This document shows, piece after piece, positions 45,315-55,243 of a stretch of 64,000 nucleotides of DNA. Below the pieces are notes generated by a model. That model had not been told where the DNA came from and did not search any database. It saw only the letters and a program-made list of their open reading frames with translations. Source of the stretch: Pseudomonas chlororaphis (GTDB lineage: Bacteria; Pseudomonadota; Gammaproteobacteria; Pseudomonadales; Pseudomonadaceae). Made by a program: the position numbers and the translations under genes. Position 1 is the first letter of the stretch; each line of letters begins with the position of its first letter. The stretch covers positions 186,135-250,134 of the forward strand of contig NZ_JSFK01000003.1 of assembly GCF_000783395.1 (NCBI RefSeq). The letters are read 5' to 3'.

Positions 45315-46994
45315 TTACCGCTCATGTACATAAGTGCCCGGCGAGGCTTCACCCGCCGGATACGCCTTGTTGCCCAGTTTCAGCGGGGCCTTCTTCAGAT
45401 TGCCCGAGCGCTCGGCCTGCCACGCTTGCCAGTACAGCCACCAGGAATCGGTGTGCTTGGTCGAGTTCTCTTGCCACTCATCGGCATTGGCCGCCATTTC
45501 TTCGCCAGTCATGTAACGCGATTTCGGGTTGCCTGGCGGGTTCAGAATGCTCTGGATATGCCCGCTGCTCGACAACACGAATTCCACCTTGCCACCAAAC
45601 AACTGCGCCGACTTGTAGCAGGACTTCCACGGTGTGATGTGGTCGTTGGTGCCGGCCAGCGAGAAGATGTCAGCGGTGACCTGCTTGAGGTCGATCGGCG
45701 TGCCGCACACTTCCAGTGCATTCGGGCGAATCAGTGGGTTGTTTTTGAACATCTCGATCAGGTCACCGTGGAACGCCGCCGGCAACCGGGTGGTGTCGTT
45801 GTTCCAGAAGAGGATGTCAAACACCGGCGGCTCGTTGCCGAGCAGGTAGTTGTTGACCCAGTAGTTCCAGATCAGGTCGTTCGGGCGCATCCACGCGAAG
45901 ACCTTGGCCATGTCTTTGCCTTCGAGCACGCCGGCCTGATACGAATGGCGCTTGGCGGTCTCCAGAGTCTGCTCGTCGACGAATAGCGCGACGTCGCTGT
46001 CCAGCGTCGTGTCGAGCACGCTGACCAGCAGCGTAAGGGCATTGACCTTCTTCTCGCCGATCGCCGCGTAGTGGCCGAGCAGGGCGGTGCAGGTGATGCC
46101 GCCGGAGCAGGCGCCGAGCATGTTCACGTCTTTGCTGCCGGTGATCGCGGTGACCACGTCGACCGCTTCTTTCAGCGCATCGATATACGTCGACAGGCCC
46201 CACTCGCGCTGCGCCTTGGTCGGGTTGCGCCAGCTGACGATAAACGTCTGCACGTTATTGCGCAGGCAGAAGCGCGCCAGACTCTTGTCCGGGCTCAAAT
46301 CGAATACGTAGAACTTGTTGATCTGCGGCGGCACCACCAGCAAAGGGCGCTCGTGGACTTGCTCGGTGATCGGCTTGTACTGAATCAGCTCCAGCACGTC
46401 GTTGCGAAACACCACCGCGCCTTCGGTGACACCGAGGCTTTTGCCGACTTCGAACGCGCCCATGTTGACCTGGCTCGGCATGCCGCCGTTGTGCACCAGA
46501 TCCTTGGCCAGATGCGAGAGGCCATCGAGCAGGCTCTTGCCGCCGGTTTCGAAAAAGCGTTTCACCGCCGCCGGATTGGCCGCCGTGTTGGTCGGGGCCA
46601 TGGCTTCGGTCATCAGGTTGATGACGAAGTGGCCGCGCGCGATGTCCTTGGGTGACAGGCTGCTGTCGTCGATCCAGGCGTGGAGTTCCTTGCGCCATGC
46701 CAGGTAAGTTTGCAGATAACGTTTGTAGAGCGGGTTCTGGCTCCACGCAGGATCGGCGAAGCGACGGTCATCGCCAGCCGGTTGCAGTTCGGATTTGCCA
46801 AACAACACGTTCTTCAGTTCGAGGCCGAAATGGGTGACGTGCCTGACGCTATGGATCGGTTGTCTGATGGCCTGTTTCAGCACCATACGAGCAGAGGCCA
46901 GCAGATCCTTTCCGCGTAGCCCAACGACGGGATTAAGCCCCAGGGTGTTTTCCGAGGCTTGGTACTTCAGGTCATCGTTATTCTTGTTACTCAT
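45315..46994 (-). CDS. phaC1: Class II PHA synthase 1
   Basis: The main medium-chain-length PHA polymerase, 559 residues. The lipase-box-like GACSGG places the catalytic Cys at residue 296. Conserved LVVPPQINKFYVFDLSP and the C-terminal NDHITPWK and SGHIQS segments hold the rest of the active site. It is the first gene of the phaC1ZC2D cluster. A sigma-54-like promoter is seen about 125 bases upstream. Confidence 0.97.
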   Translation of the reverse strand: MSNKNNDDLKYQASENTLGLNPVVGLRGKDLLASARMVLKQAIRQPIHSVRHVTHFGLELKNVLFGKSELQPAGDDRRFADPAWSQNPLYKRYLQTYLAWRKELHAWIDDSSLSPKDIARGHFVINLMTEAMAPTNTAANPAAVKRFFETGGKSLLDGLSHLAKDLVHNGGMPSQVNMGAFEVGKSLGVTEGAVVFRNDVLELIQYKPITEQVHERPLLVVPPQINKFYVFDLSPDKSLARFCLRNNVQTFIVSWRNPTKAQREWGLSTYIDALKEAVDVVTAITGSKDVNMLGACSGGITCTALLGHYAAIGEKKVNALTLLVSVLDTTLDSDVALFVDEQTLETAKRHSYQAGVLEGKDMAKVFAWMRPNDLIWNYWVNNYLLGNEPPVFDILFWNNDTTRLPAAFHGDLIEMFKNNPLIRPNALEVCGTPIDLKQVTADIFSLAGTNDHITPWKSCYKSAQLFGGKVEFVLSSSGHIQSILNPPGNPKSRYMTGEEMAANADEWQENSTKHTDSWWLYWQAWQAERSGNLKKAPLKLGNKAYPAGEASPGTYVHER

Positions 46995-47119
46995 CTACGA
47001 CGCTCCATTGTCCTGAGACGAGTACCCGGTTTTCTGCTGTGCAGTTCCACAGCCAATGCCAGGTACTACTGCTCGGGTGACCGTTAATTCTGCATAGCTG
47101 CTTTACAGTCGTAGAGCAT

Positions 47120-47135
47120 TGCAGGGAACTTGCCA
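47120..47135 (-). promoter_or_regulatory. Candidate sigma-54 promoter of phaC1
   Basis: Read on the minus strand the site is TGGCAAGTTCCCTGCA, which keeps GG and GC 10 bases apart and differs from the consensus TGGCACG-N4-TTGCA at two positions. It predicts a leader of about 115 bases. A -24/-12 promoter before phaC1 has been described in P. aeruginosa. The rest of the 258-base gap holds nothing I can name. Confidence 0.6.
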
Positions 47136-47252
47136 GCTCCATTGGTTACCCGAGTTTAATTTTTTTCGCAAGCAGGCCGATCCTCGGCCACACAGCAGAG
47201 CATTCAAACAGATGAATTTAGAAAATGCCCTCTAATGAGCGCGAGGCTCGGG

Positions 47253-47624
47253 CTAGAGCATCAGCTTGACGATGGACTCGTTCGGGTCGCGGGTTTTTCC
47301 GGCAGCTTTGAGCTCGGCCAGATAATCGGCCCAGAGTGCGTCATAACGTCGCCCCAGCTCGTAGAGATAGTCCCAAGTGAACAAGCCACTGTCGTGACCG
47401 TCGTCGAAGGTCAGTTTCAGTGCGTAGTGACCGGCCGGTTCCAGCTTGCTCAGACCGACGTTGAGCTTGCCGAATTGCAGGATCGGTTTGCCGTGGCCCT
47501 GGACCTCGGCGGAGGGAGAATGCACGCGCAGGAATTCGGCGGGCAGGGTGTATTCCTCGCCGGACGCGTAGGTGAGCGTCAGGGTTTTCGAGGCTTTGTG
47601 CAGTTTGATGTCGGTGGGGATCAT
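47253..47624 (-). CDS. DUF971 (gamma-butyrobetaine hydroxylase-like N-terminal) domain protein
   Basis: A 123-residue protein from MIPTDIKLHK; an upstream in-frame extension of 39 residues is translated repeat sequence and is rejected. It consists of one GBBH-like N-terminal domain: TLTLTYASGEEYTLPAEFLRVHSPSAE, then HYALKLTFDDGHDSGLFTWDYL. Stand-alone members are widespread in proteobacteria next to hslVU and have no settled function; links to Fe-S cluster handling have been suggested for relatives. Confidence 0.88.
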   Translation of the reverse strand: MIPTDIKLHKASKTLTLTYASGEEYTLPAEFLRVHSPSAEVQGHGKPILQFGKLNVGLSKLEPAGHYALKLTFDDGHDSGLFTWDYLYELGRRYDALWADYLAELKAAGKTRDPNESIVKLML

Positions 47625-47652
47625 GTGCAGGTATCCGTCTGGTGCGGAACCT

Positions 47653-47743
47653 TGTGGGAGCGAGCCTGCTCGCGAAAGCGGTGGTTCAGTCAACACAAGG
47701 GTTGAATGTACTGCCGTCTTCGCGAGCAGGCTCGCTCCCACAG
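47653..47743. repeat. Paired REP repeat, family C
   Basis: Facing GGAGCGAGCCTGCTCGCGAA units at 47653-47677 and about 47718-47743, between hslU and the DUF971 gene. Confidence 0.9.
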
Positions 47744-47767
47744 TTCCATTACATCTGTAAGTATGGC

Positions 47768-49105
47768 TTACAGGATATAACGGGACAGGTCTTCGTTCTG
47801 CGCCAATTCGCCGAGGTGGCTGTTAACGTATTCGGCGTCGATCAGAATCGGCTTCTCATCGTGGGTGCTGGCCAGATCACCGGCGCTGAACGACACCTCT
47901 TCGAGCAGACGCTCAAGCAGCGTGTGCAGGCGACGGGCACCGATGTTCTCGGTCTTCTCGTTGACCTGCCAGGCGATCTCCGCCAAGCGCTTGATGCCTT
48001 CCGCCTGGAACTGGATGTTCAGGCCTTCGGTTTTCAGCAGCGCGCAATATTGCTCGGTGAGCGACGCGTGCGGTTCGCTGAGGATGCGCTCGAAGTCCGA
48101 CGGGCTCAGCGCTTTGAGCTCAACGCGGATCGGCAGGCGACCTTGCAACTCAGGCACCAGATCGCTCGGCTTGCTCAGGTGGAACGCACCGGACGCGATG
48201 AACAGGATGTGGTCGGTTTTGACCATACCCAGTTTGGTGTTGACGGTGCAGCCTTCGATCAGTGGCAGCAGGTCGCGCTGCACGCCTTCACGGGACACAT
48301 CGGCGCCGCCGACGTTACCGCGCTTGGCGACTTTGTCGATCTCGTCGATGAATACGATGCCGTGCTGCTCAACCGCTTCCAGCGCCTTGGCTTTCAGCTC
48401 TTCTTCGTTGACCAGACGCCCGGCTTCTTCGTCGCGCACCAGCTTCAGGGCTTCTTTGACCTTGAGCTTGCGCGCTTTCTTTTTGCCCTTGCCCATGTTG
48501 GCGAACAGCGACTGCAACTGGTTGGTCATCTCTTCCATGCCTGGCGGCGTGGCGATCTCGATGCCGGCCACTTCGGCGACTTCGATCTCGATTTCCTTGT
48601 CGTCCAGCTGACCTTCGCGTAGACGCTTGCGGAACAGCTGGCGAGTGTTGGAGTCGCTGCTAGGCGTTTCTTCATTGCTGAAGCCCATGCGGGCCGGCGG
48701 CAGCAGTGCGTCGAGGATACGATCCTCGGCGGCGTCTTCGGCGCGGTGGCGTACGCGGGTCATTTCCTGCTCGCGGAGCATCTTGATCGCCGCGTCGGCC
48801 AGATCACGGATGATCGATTCGACGTCACGGCCGACGTAGCCTACTTCGGTGAACTTGGTCGCTTCGACCTTGATGAACGGCGCGTTGGCCAGTTTCGCCA
48901 GACGACGGGCGATCTCGGTTTTACCGACACCGGTCGGGCCGATCATCAGGATGTTTTTCGGGGTCACTTCAACACGCAGCTCTTCAGGCAGCTGCATGCG
49001 GCGCCAGCGGTTGCGCAGGGCAATCGCGACGGCGCGCTTGGCATCGTCCTGGCCGATGATGTGGCGGTTGAGTTCGTGGACGATTTCGCGGGGAGTCATG
49101 GACAT
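47768..49105 (-). CDS. hslU: HslU ATPase subunit of the HslUV protease
   Basis: A AAA+ unfoldase of 445 residues that feeds proteins to HslV. Walker A is [13 protein letters not shown] at about residues 57-69. Walker B is [11 protein letters not shown]. The GYVGRDVES pore loop is present. The intermediate I-domain covers about 110-245. The C-terminus ends in EDLSRYIL, the tail that docks into HslV. It lies downstream of hslV with a 54-base gap. Confidence 0.97.
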   Translation of the reverse strand: MSMTPREIVHELNRHIIGQDDAKRAVAIALRNRWRRMQLPEELRVEVTPKNILMIGPTGVGKTEIARRLAKLANAPFIKVEATKFTEVGYVGRDVESIIRDLADAAIKMLREQEMTRVRHRAEDAAEDRILDALLPPARMGFSNEETPSSDSNTRQLFRKRLREGQLDDKEIEIEVAEVAGIEIATPPGMEEMTNQLQSLFANMGKGKKKARKLKVKEALKLVRDEEAGRLVNEEELKAKALEAVEQHGIVFIDEIDKVAKRGNVGGADVSREGVQRDLLPLIEGCTVNTKLGMVKTDHILFIASGAFHLSKPSDLVPELQGRLPIRVELKALSPSDFERILSEPHASLTEQYCALLKTEGLNIQFQAEGIKRLAEIAWQVNEKTENIGARRLHTLLERLLEEVSFSAGDLASTHDEKPILIDAEYVNSHLGELAQNEDLSRYIL

Positions 49106-49159
49106 AGTAGTTGACGGTCCTCAAGCAGAAACAAGCCGTGGCACAGGGCCGCGTCAGGC

Positions 49160-49690
49160 TTATTCAGCGAGATCCTGCTCCTCAATGGTCTGAGTGTGGT
49201 TGGTGAATACACAGATGTCGCCGGCGATGCCGAGGGCGGTTTCGACGATTTCGCGAGCCGACAGGTCGGTCTTTTTCAACAGGGCGCTGGCCGCAGCCTG
49301 CGCGTAACCGCCGCCGGAACCCATGGCGATCAGGCCGTCTTCGGGTTCGACCACGTCACCGTTGCCGGTGATGATTAGGGAAGCGTCTTTGTTGGCAACC
49401 GCGAGCATCGCTTCGAGGCGGCTCAGGGAGCGGTCGGTGCGCCATTCTTTGGCGAGTTCGACAGCGGCGCGCACCAGGTGGCCCTGATGTTTTTCAAGCT
49501 GGCCTTCGAAACGTTCGAAGAGGGTAAAGGCGTCAGCGGTGGCACCGGCAAAACCGGCGATGACCTGACCGTGGTACAGGCGACGGACTTTTTTCGCGTT
49601 GCCTTTCATCACGGTATTGCCGAGAGAAACCTGGCCGTCGCCGCCCATGACGACTTTGCCGTGACGGCGGACTGAAACGATGGTGGTCAA
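49160..49690 (-). CDS. hslV: HslV peptidase subunit of the HslUV protease
   Basis: A threonine peptidase of 176 residues. The start is a TTG at 49690, giving [20 protein letters not shown], which fits the family: after Met removal Thr1 becomes the nucleophile. The ATG at 49738 would add 16 residues that block the N-terminal Thr, so it is rejected. AAGGGAAGAG lies upstream. Family marks are [15 protein letters not shown] and [18 protein letters not shown]. Confidence 0.95.
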   Translation of the reverse strand: MTTIVSVRRHGKVVMGGDGQVSLGNTVMKGNAKKVRRLYHGQVIAGFAGATADAFTLFERFEGQLEKHQGHLVRAAVELAKEWRTDRSLSRLEAMLAVANKDASLIITGNGDVVEPEDGLIAMGSGGGYAQAAASALLKKTDLSAREIVETALGIAGDICVFTNHTQTIEEQDLAE

Positions 49691-49802
49691 GGGAAGAGTC
49701 TCCACACAGCGGGGCGAAAGTGCCTTATGCCCATTCATATGGGGGTGCTGGAGAGGATTTCAACTGTAGCGCAGGAGAGGGGACGAGCGGTGTCTTGTAT
49801 TT

Positions 49803-49913
49803 GATTGTTCCCACGCTCTGCGTGGAAAAGCAGCCCGGGACGCTTTGCGTCCCTTCACCGCTGGGACGCGGAGCGTCCCTTGAGGCATTCCCACGCAGAG
49901 CGTGGGAATGATC
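49803..49913. repeat. Paired palindromic repeat, family B
   Basis: Outer arms GATTGTTCCCACGCTCTGCG and GCAGAGCGTGGGAATGATC with inner GGGACGC/GCGTCCC palindromes, between the SPOR-protein gene end and the hslV leader. Confidence 0.88.
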
Positions 49914-49922
49914 GGCCGAGGG

Positions 49923-50639
49923 TCAGCGGCTCTGGCGTTGTTGTAACAACAGGTTACTGAAGCCGGCGCCGGCCAGTTGTTTCTGTGCGGTGGTCAGCTG
50001 TTCACGGTTGCTGAACGGGCCGACCAATACGCGATACCAGGTTTCATCCTTGACGGTGCCGGACTCAACCGCGACCGCCTGACCGAGCAGAATGATCTGC
50101 GCGCGGACCTTGTCGGCATCCGTCTCCTTGCGGAATGAACCGGCCTGCAGGAAGAACTTGGTCACCGGCGCGGCTTTGCTCACTGGTGGCGCTGGCGGCG
50201 GGGTAATCCCGGCCAGTGCTGCCTGCGCGCGCGCGGTGTCGATCTTCGCCGCTTCCGCTGGGGTCACCGGCGTGGTCGGGATGGCCGGCACTTGTGGCGT
50301 CGGCAAAGTCTTCTCCGGCACGGCGTCCGGCGGCACGATCACTTCCGATTCCGGCAGCAGGGTGTAGAAGTCGTACTTCGGCTTCACCGGTTGCGTCGGG
50401 CTCGGCGGGGTCTTGTTGGCCTCGGCGATCTTCGACGCTTTCTGCTGTTGCGCCTGTTCGACCTTCTCACGCTTGACTGTGTCGCTGCCCTTGCCCGGCT
50501 CCAGCTTCATCAGGAACACGATGAACGCGCCGACCGTGAGGCCGATGGCCATCCACAGCCAGCCCGGAATCGGTTGCTTCGCAGGAGCTTGGTAACGGCT
50601 GGCGCCACGCTTGGGTGCAGGTTTTTTCTTGGCAGCCAA
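49923..50639 (-). CDS. SPOR domain-containing membrane protein
   Basis: A 238-residue bitopic protein. A basic N-terminus precedes one membrane helix (about 25-43, PGWLWMAIGLTVGAFIVFLM), a Pro/Ala/Val-rich linker and a C-terminal SPOR domain (about 160-235, TKFFLQAGSFRKETDADKVR and WYRVLVGPFSNREQ). SPOR domains bind denuded peptidoglycan at the division site, and this layout resembles FtsN. It follows argS with a 1-base gap; argS-SPOR is a conserved pair. Confidence 0.92.
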   Translation of the reverse strand: MAAKKKPAPKRGASRYQAPAKQPIPGWLWMAIGLTVGAFIVFLMKLEPGKGSDTVKREKVEQAQQQKASKIAEANKTPPSPTQPVKPKYDFYTLLPESEVIVPPDAVPEKTLPTPQVPAIPTTPVTPAEAAKIDTARAQAALAGITPPPAPPVSKAAPVTKFFLQAGSFRKETDADKVRAQIILLGQAVAVESGTVKDETWYRVLVGPFSNREQLTTAQKQLAGAGFSNLLLQQRQSR

Positions 50640-50640
50640 C

Positions 50641-52377
50641 TTACATACGCTCCAGAGTTTCCAGACCCAACAGCTCCAGGCCTTGCTTGAGGGTGCGACC
50701 GGTCAGCGCGGCCAGGCGCAGACGGCTCTGCATCTGGGCCGGGGTTTCGGCGGCGAGGATCGGGCAGTTCTCGTAGAAGCTGGAGAACAGACCGGCAACG
50801 TCGTACAGATAAGTGCAGAGAATGTGCGGCGTGCCTTTGTCGGACACGTTATTCAGCACTTCGCCGAACTGCGCCAGTTTCGCCGCCAGCTCTTGCTCAT
50901 GTGCGGCTTCCAGCACGATCTGGCCATCGACTTCGCTGAAGTCCTTGCCCAGTTTGCGGAACACACCGGCGACGCGGGTGTAGGCATAGAGCAGATACGG
51001 CGCGGTGTTGCCTTCGAAGTTGAGCATCAGGTCGAAGTTGAAGCTGTAGTCGCTGGTGCGGTGCTTCGATAAGTCGGCGTACTTCACCGCGCCGATGCCG
51101 ACGACTTTGGCGATGTTGCGCAGTTCGTCTTCGGCCAGCTCCGGGTTCTTTTCTTTCACCAGGCTGTAGGCACGTTCCTGCGCTTCGGTCAGCAGGTCGA
51201 TCAGCTTCACGGTGCCGCCGTCACGGGTCTTGAACGGACGGCCATCGGCGCCATTCATGGTGCCGAAGCCCATGTGTTCCATCTCCATCGGATGGGTGAC
51301 GAAACCGGCCTTGCGCGCCACGGCGAACACTTGCTGGAAGTGCAGGGCCTGACGCTGGTCGACGAAGTACAGCGCGCGATCGGCTTTCAGCTTGCCGCTG
51401 CGGTAGCGCACGGCCGCCAGGTCAGTGGTGGCATAGAGGTAGCCGCCGTCAGCCTTGACGATGATCACTGGCAGCGGGTCGCCGTCGGCGTTCTTGAACT
51501 CGTCGAGGAACACGCACTGCGCGCCGTTGCTTTCGACCAGCATGCCAGCGGCTTTCAGGTCGTTGACTACGTTGATCAGGTCATCGTTGTAGGCGCTTTC
51601 GCCCATTACGTCAGCCATGGTCAGTTTGACGTTGAGCAGTTCGTAGATCTTCTGGCAGTGCGACAGCGAGATGTCCTTGAACTTGGTCCACAGCGCCAGG
51701 CACTCGGCGTCGCCGGCCTGCAGCTTGACCACCAGGCCACGGGCGCGGTCGGCAAATTCTGCGGATTCGTCAAAGCGCTGCTTGGCGGCGCGGTAGAAAT
51801 TTTCCAGGTCGGACAGCTCGTCGCTGGTGATCGGGTTTTCCTGCAGATAGGCCATCAGCATGCCGAACTGGGTGCCCCAGTCGCCAACGTGGTTCTGACG
51901 GATCACTTCATCGCCGAGGAATTCGAGGACGCGGGCCACGCCGTCGCCAATGATGGTCGAGCGCAAGTGGCCGACGTGCATCTCTTTGGCCAGGTTCGGT
52001 GCCGACAGGTCGACTACAGTGCGCTGCGCCGGGCCAGCCTTGCGCACGCCAACATGGGCATCAGCCAATGCAGCGTCGAGACGCGAGGCCAGGGCCTGAG
52101 TGTTCTGGAAGAAATTGATGAAGCCCGGGCCGGCGATTTCGGCCTTGGTGACGTTCTCGTCAGCCGGCAGTGCGGCGATGATTTTTTCCGCCAGATCCCG
52201 CGGTTTCATGCCCGCAGGCTTGGCCAGCATCATGGCGATGTTGCTGGCGAAGTCGCCGTGGGTCTTGTCACGGGCGTTCTCCACCTGAATCGCCGGCGAC
52301 AGGCCTTCAGGCAACACACCTTCGTTGACGAGTTGGGTGAGGGCTTGTTGGATCAGCTGGCGAATGGTGTCTTTCAT
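50641..52377 (-). CDS. argS: Arginyl-tRNA synthetase
   Basis: A class I synthetase of 578 residues from [13 protein letters not shown]; a 30-residue upstream extension is unsupported. The HIGH-type motif is [15 protein letters not shown] at about residues 118-132 (MHVGHLRS). ArgRS usually lacks a standard KMSK, and none is obvious here. The N-terminal Add-1 domain recognises the tRNA D-loop, and the C-terminal DALR anticodon-binding domain ends at the stop. Confidence 0.97.
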   Translation of the reverse strand: MKDTIRQLIQQALTQLVNEGVLPEGLSPAIQVENARDKTHGDFASNIAMMLAKPAGMKPRDLAEKIIAALPADENVTKAEIAGPGFINFFQNTQALASRLDAALADAHVGVRKAGPAQRTVVDLSAPNLAKEMHVGHLRSTIIGDGVARVLEFLGDEVIRQNHVGDWGTQFGMLMAYLQENPITSDELSDLENFYRAAKQRFDESAEFADRARGLVVKLQAGDAECLALWTKFKDISLSHCQKIYELLNVKLTMADVMGESAYNDDLINVVNDLKAAGMLVESNGAQCVFLDEFKNADGDPLPVIIVKADGGYLYATTDLAAVRYRSGKLKADRALYFVDQRQALHFQQVFAVARKAGFVTHPMEMEHMGFGTMNGADGRPFKTRDGGTVKLIDLLTEAQERAYSLVKEKNPELAEDELRNIAKVVGIGAVKYADLSKHRTSDYSFNFDLMLNFEGNTAPYLLYAYTRVAGVFRKLGKDFSEVDGQIVLEAAHEQELAAKLAQFGEVLNNVSDKGTPHILCTYLYDVAGLFSSFYENCPILAAETPAQMQSRLRLAALTGRTLKQGLELLGLETLERM

Positions 52378-52504
52378 GGTCTTCTCTTTCGACCGCAAGC
52401 GCGGCGGGCGCATCGATGCGCGGGTGGAAAAACTGGGCATTATCCGTTGCGAAGACGGGCTTGCCAACCTTAGCAGGCAGCTTATGGATATGTGGTGACA
52501 TTCA

Positions 52505-52590
52505 GATCAAAAGATCGCAGCCTGCGGCAGCTCCTACACGGGGATACGCATTTTCCTGCAGGAGCTGCCGAAGGCTGCGATCTTTTGATC
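52505..52590. repeat. Paired palindromic repeat, family D (REPIN)
   Basis: Arms GATCAAAAGATCGCAGCCTG at 52505 and its inverse ending GATC at 52590. Its end is 1 base from the priA stop codon, so the repeat forms the priA mRNA 3' end. Confidence 0.9.
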
Positions 52591-52591
52591 T

Positions 52592-54811
52592 TCAATACAA
52601 ATCGACGGGATCGACATCCAGCGACCAGCGTACCGCGCGCCCGCTCGGCATCTGCTCAAGTACCAGTAGCCAACTGGCCAGCAACCGATGCAACGGTGCC
52701 CGCGCTGTCGCCTGCAACAACAACTGCGCGCGATAACGTCCGGCGCGGCGTTCCATCGGTGCCGGCACTGGCCCGAGCAGTTCAATCCCGCTCAGATTCT
52801 GTTCGGCCAGCAAGCGCTCGGCTTCGCTGCACGCCTCATCGAGAAAGCCTTCCGCTTGCCCCGGCTTGTGCGCTTCGGCACGCAACAACGCCAGATGCGC
52901 AAACGGCGGCAACCCGGCGGCGCGGCGCTCGCTCAAGGCCTGTTCGGCGAAGGCGAAATAGCCCTGTTCGGTAAGTTGCACCAATAGAGGATGGTCGGCG
53001 AGGTGAGTCTGGATGATCACCTTGCCCGGCTCTTCCGCTCGCCCGGCACGTCCGGCCACTTGCACGATCAACTGCGCCATGCGCTCGCTGGCGCGGAAGT
53101 CGCCGGAGAACAGGCCGCCGTCAGCGTCGAGGATCGAAACCAGCGTCACTCGCGGAAAATGGTGACCCTTGGCCAACATTTGCGTGCCAACCAGAATGCA
53201 TGGCTGGCCCTTCTGAATCGTCGCGAATAACTGATTCATCGCGTCTTTGCGCGAGGTACTGTCGCGATCGACGCGCAGCACCGGGTAATCGGGGAACAGA
53301 ATCGCCAGCCGTTCTTCAGCACGTTCAGTGCCCGCGCCGACCGGGCGCAGATCGACCTTGTTGCACTTCGGGCATTGACGCGGCGTGCGCTCGACGTAGC
53401 CGCAGTGGTGGCAGCGCAACTCTCCGTATCGCTGGTGCACGGTCATGCGCGCATCGCAGCGCGAGCACTCGGACATCCAGCCGCAATCATGACAAAGCAG
53501 CGTCGGGGCAAAGCCGCGGCGGTTGAGGAACACCAGCACCTGTTGCCCATTCGCCAGCGTCTGACCGATGGCCTGCTGCATCGGCCCGGAAATACCGCTG
53601 TCGAGTGGACGACTTTTTACATCGAGGCGTAGGAAGCGTGGTTGCTTGGCACCGCCGGCACGTTCATTCAGGCGCAGGAGACCGTAACGTCCGGTGTAGG
53701 CGTTGTGCAGGCTTTCCAGTGACGGAGTGGCGGAGCCGAGGACGATCGGGATGTTTTCCTGCCGCGCACGCACCAGCGCCAGATCACGGGCGTGGTAACG
53801 CAGGCCTTCCTGCTGTTTATAAGAACCGTCGTGCTCTTCGTCGATGATGATCAGCCCGGGGTTTTTCATCGGCGTGAACAGCGCCGAGCGGGTACCGATA
53901 ATGATGTCGGCCTCGCCATCGCGCGCTGCGAGCCAGGCATCGAGGCGCTCGCGATCATTGACCGCCGAGTGCAGCAGGGCGATGCGCGCATTGAAGCGCT
54001 GCTCGAAGCGCGCCAGGGTCTGCGGGCCGAGGTTGATCTCCGGGATCAGCACCAGCGCCTGTTTGCCGGCTTCGAGGGTTTCGCGGATCAGCTGTAAATA
54101 GACTTCGGTCTTGCCGCTGCCGGTAACCCCAGCGAGGAGGAAAGCGTGATAACTGTCGAAACCGGCGCGAATCGCTTCATACGCGGCGCGTTGCTCGGTG
54201 TTCAGCGGTAATTCCGGTTGCGCCAGCCAATGCTCATGGCGCGCGCCGGGTGCGTGGCGGCGGATTTCCACTTGCACCAGATTTTTCGCCAGCAGCAGAT
54301 CAAGGCTGTCCTTGCTCAGCATCAGTTTGCTCAGCAACTGATGGGCGACGCCGTGCGGGTGCTGGGCCAGCGTCGCGAGTGCTTCGCGCTGGCGCGGGGC
54401 GCGGGCAATGCGCGGGTCATCAAGGCTGGCGCCGGGTGTGATCGACCAAAAGCGCTCTTGGCGAGCCTCGGCCAGTTCGCCCTGGCGCAGCAGCACTGGC
54501 AACGCCCAGCTCAAGGTGTCGCCGAGGCTGTGCTGATAATACTGCGACGTCCACAGGCACAACTTGAACAGCGCCGGTGGCAGCGGCGCTGTGGCATCGA
54601 GCAGAGCCAGCGCCGGTTTGAGTTTTTCCACCGGGACTTCGCTGGTGTCGGTGACCTCGACCAGAATCCCGATCATCTCGCGCCGACCGAACGGCACCCG
54701 CAGGCGCATGCCCGGCTGCAATTGCTCACGCAGCACACCGGCCGGCGCCCGATAGTCGAACAGGCGGCGCAAGGGTGAAGGCAAGGCGAGGCGCAGAATG
54801 GCGTCGGGCAC
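52592..54811 (-). CDS. priA: Primosomal replication protein N' (PriA helicase)
   Basis: A 739-residue superfamily 2 helicase that restarts stalled replication forks. The 3'-DNA-binding N-terminal domain is followed by Walker A GVTGSGKTEVY at about residues 229-239 and the DEAH-type box IIDEEHDGSYKQ. The zinc-binding module includes LCHDCGWMSECSRCDARM, then CHHCGYVERTPRQCPKC. The C-terminal helicase motif VAGRAGRAE follows. It is divergent from rpmE with about 200 bases between. Confidence 0.97.
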   Translation of the reverse strand: MPDAILRLALPSPLRRLFDYRAPAGVLREQLQPGMRLRVPFGRREMIGILVEVTDTSEVPVEKLKPALALLDATAPLPPALFKLCLWTSQYYQHSLGDTLSWALPVLLRQGELAEARQERFWSITPGASLDDPRIARAPRQREALATLAQHPHGVAHQLLSKLMLSKDSLDLLLAKNLVQVEIRRHAPGARHEHWLAQPELPLNTEQRAAYEAIRAGFDSYHAFLLAGVTGSGKTEVYLQLIRETLEAGKQALVLIPEINLGPQTLARFEQRFNARIALLHSAVNDRERLDAWLAARDGEADIIIGTRSALFTPMKNPGLIIIDEEHDGSYKQQEGLRYHARDLALVRARQENIPIVLGSATPSLESLHNAYTGRYGLLRLNERAGGAKQPRFLRLDVKSRPLDSGISGPMQQAIGQTLANGQQVLVFLNRRGFAPTLLCHDCGWMSECSRCDARMTVHQRYGELRCHHCGYVERTPRQCPKCNKVDLRPVGAGTERAEERLAILFPDYPVLRVDRDSTSRKDAMNQLFATIQKGQPCILVGTQMLAKGHHFPRVTLVSILDADGGLFSGDFRASERMAQLIVQVAGRAGRAEEPGKVIIQTHLADHPLLVQLTEQGYFAFAEQALSERRAAGLPPFAHLALLRAEAHKPGQAEGFLDEACSEAERLLAEQNLSGIELLGPVPAPMERRAGRYRAQLLLQATARAPLHRLLASWLLVLEQMPSGRAVRWSLDVDPVDLY

Positions 54812-54916
54812 GCGGGGGGATCTCGATCAACAGGCGATTAAAAGGACTGCGTACATAATCTGTGGGGGCAGTGCAATGGGCCGGGAGCCTAGCAGACGGT
54901 CGGTCTCGGTGACAGC

Positions 54917-54944
54917 TTGCGTGTTTGAAAAGGTCTGGTAGAAT
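54917..54944 (+). promoter_or_regulatory. Candidate sigma-70 promoter of rpmE
   Basis: TTGCGT (54917-54922) and TAGAAT (54939-54944) are separated by 16 bases, with a TGG before the -10. The leader would be about 60 bases. No Zur box was recognised. Confidence 0.55.
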
Positions 54945-55013
54945 CCGCGGCCTAATTACGTGCGGTATTCAACAATAGTGTTGGGTGGCGGCACGCTAGC
55001 TGAGGAAGACACC

Positions 55014-55241
55014 ATGAAAGCTGATATTCACCCGAATTACCCAGTCATCGCTGTTACCTGCAGCTGTGGCAACAAGTTCGAAACCCGTTCGACTTTCGGC
55101 AAAGCTCTGCCAATCGACGTTTGCAACGAATGCCACCCGTTCTACACCGGTAAGCAGAAGACTCTGGACACTGGCGGCCGCGTTCAGCGCTTCGCAGACC
55201 GTTTCGGTGCTTTCGGCAAGAAACCTGCTGCTGCAGAGTAA
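55014..55241 (+). CDS. rpmE: 50S ribosomal protein L31, zinc-binding form
   Basis: A 75-residue ribosomal protein from [10 protein letters not shown]; an in-frame upstream extension is rejected because a GAGGAAG site precedes this ATG. The four cysteines (CSC at about 16-18 and CNEC at about 37-40) mark the zinc-containing C+ form, which many bacteria swap for a C- paralogue under zinc shortage. A terminator hairpin begins 36 bases after the stop, inside the next gene. Confidence 0.96.
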   Translation: MKADIHPNYPVIAVTCSCGNKFETRSTFGKALPIDVCNECHPFYTGKQKTLDTGGRVQRFADRFGAFGKKPAAAE

Positions 55242-55243
55242 GG

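Noticed and set aside
47625..47741. 39-residue N-terminal extension of the DUF971 protein
   Set aside because: It translates a family C repeat on the minus strand, so it is not part of the gene.
55003..55013. Zur-type operator before rpmE
   Set aside because: No convincing palindrome was found; L31 here is the zinc-containing form, which is usually not the Zur-controlled copy.
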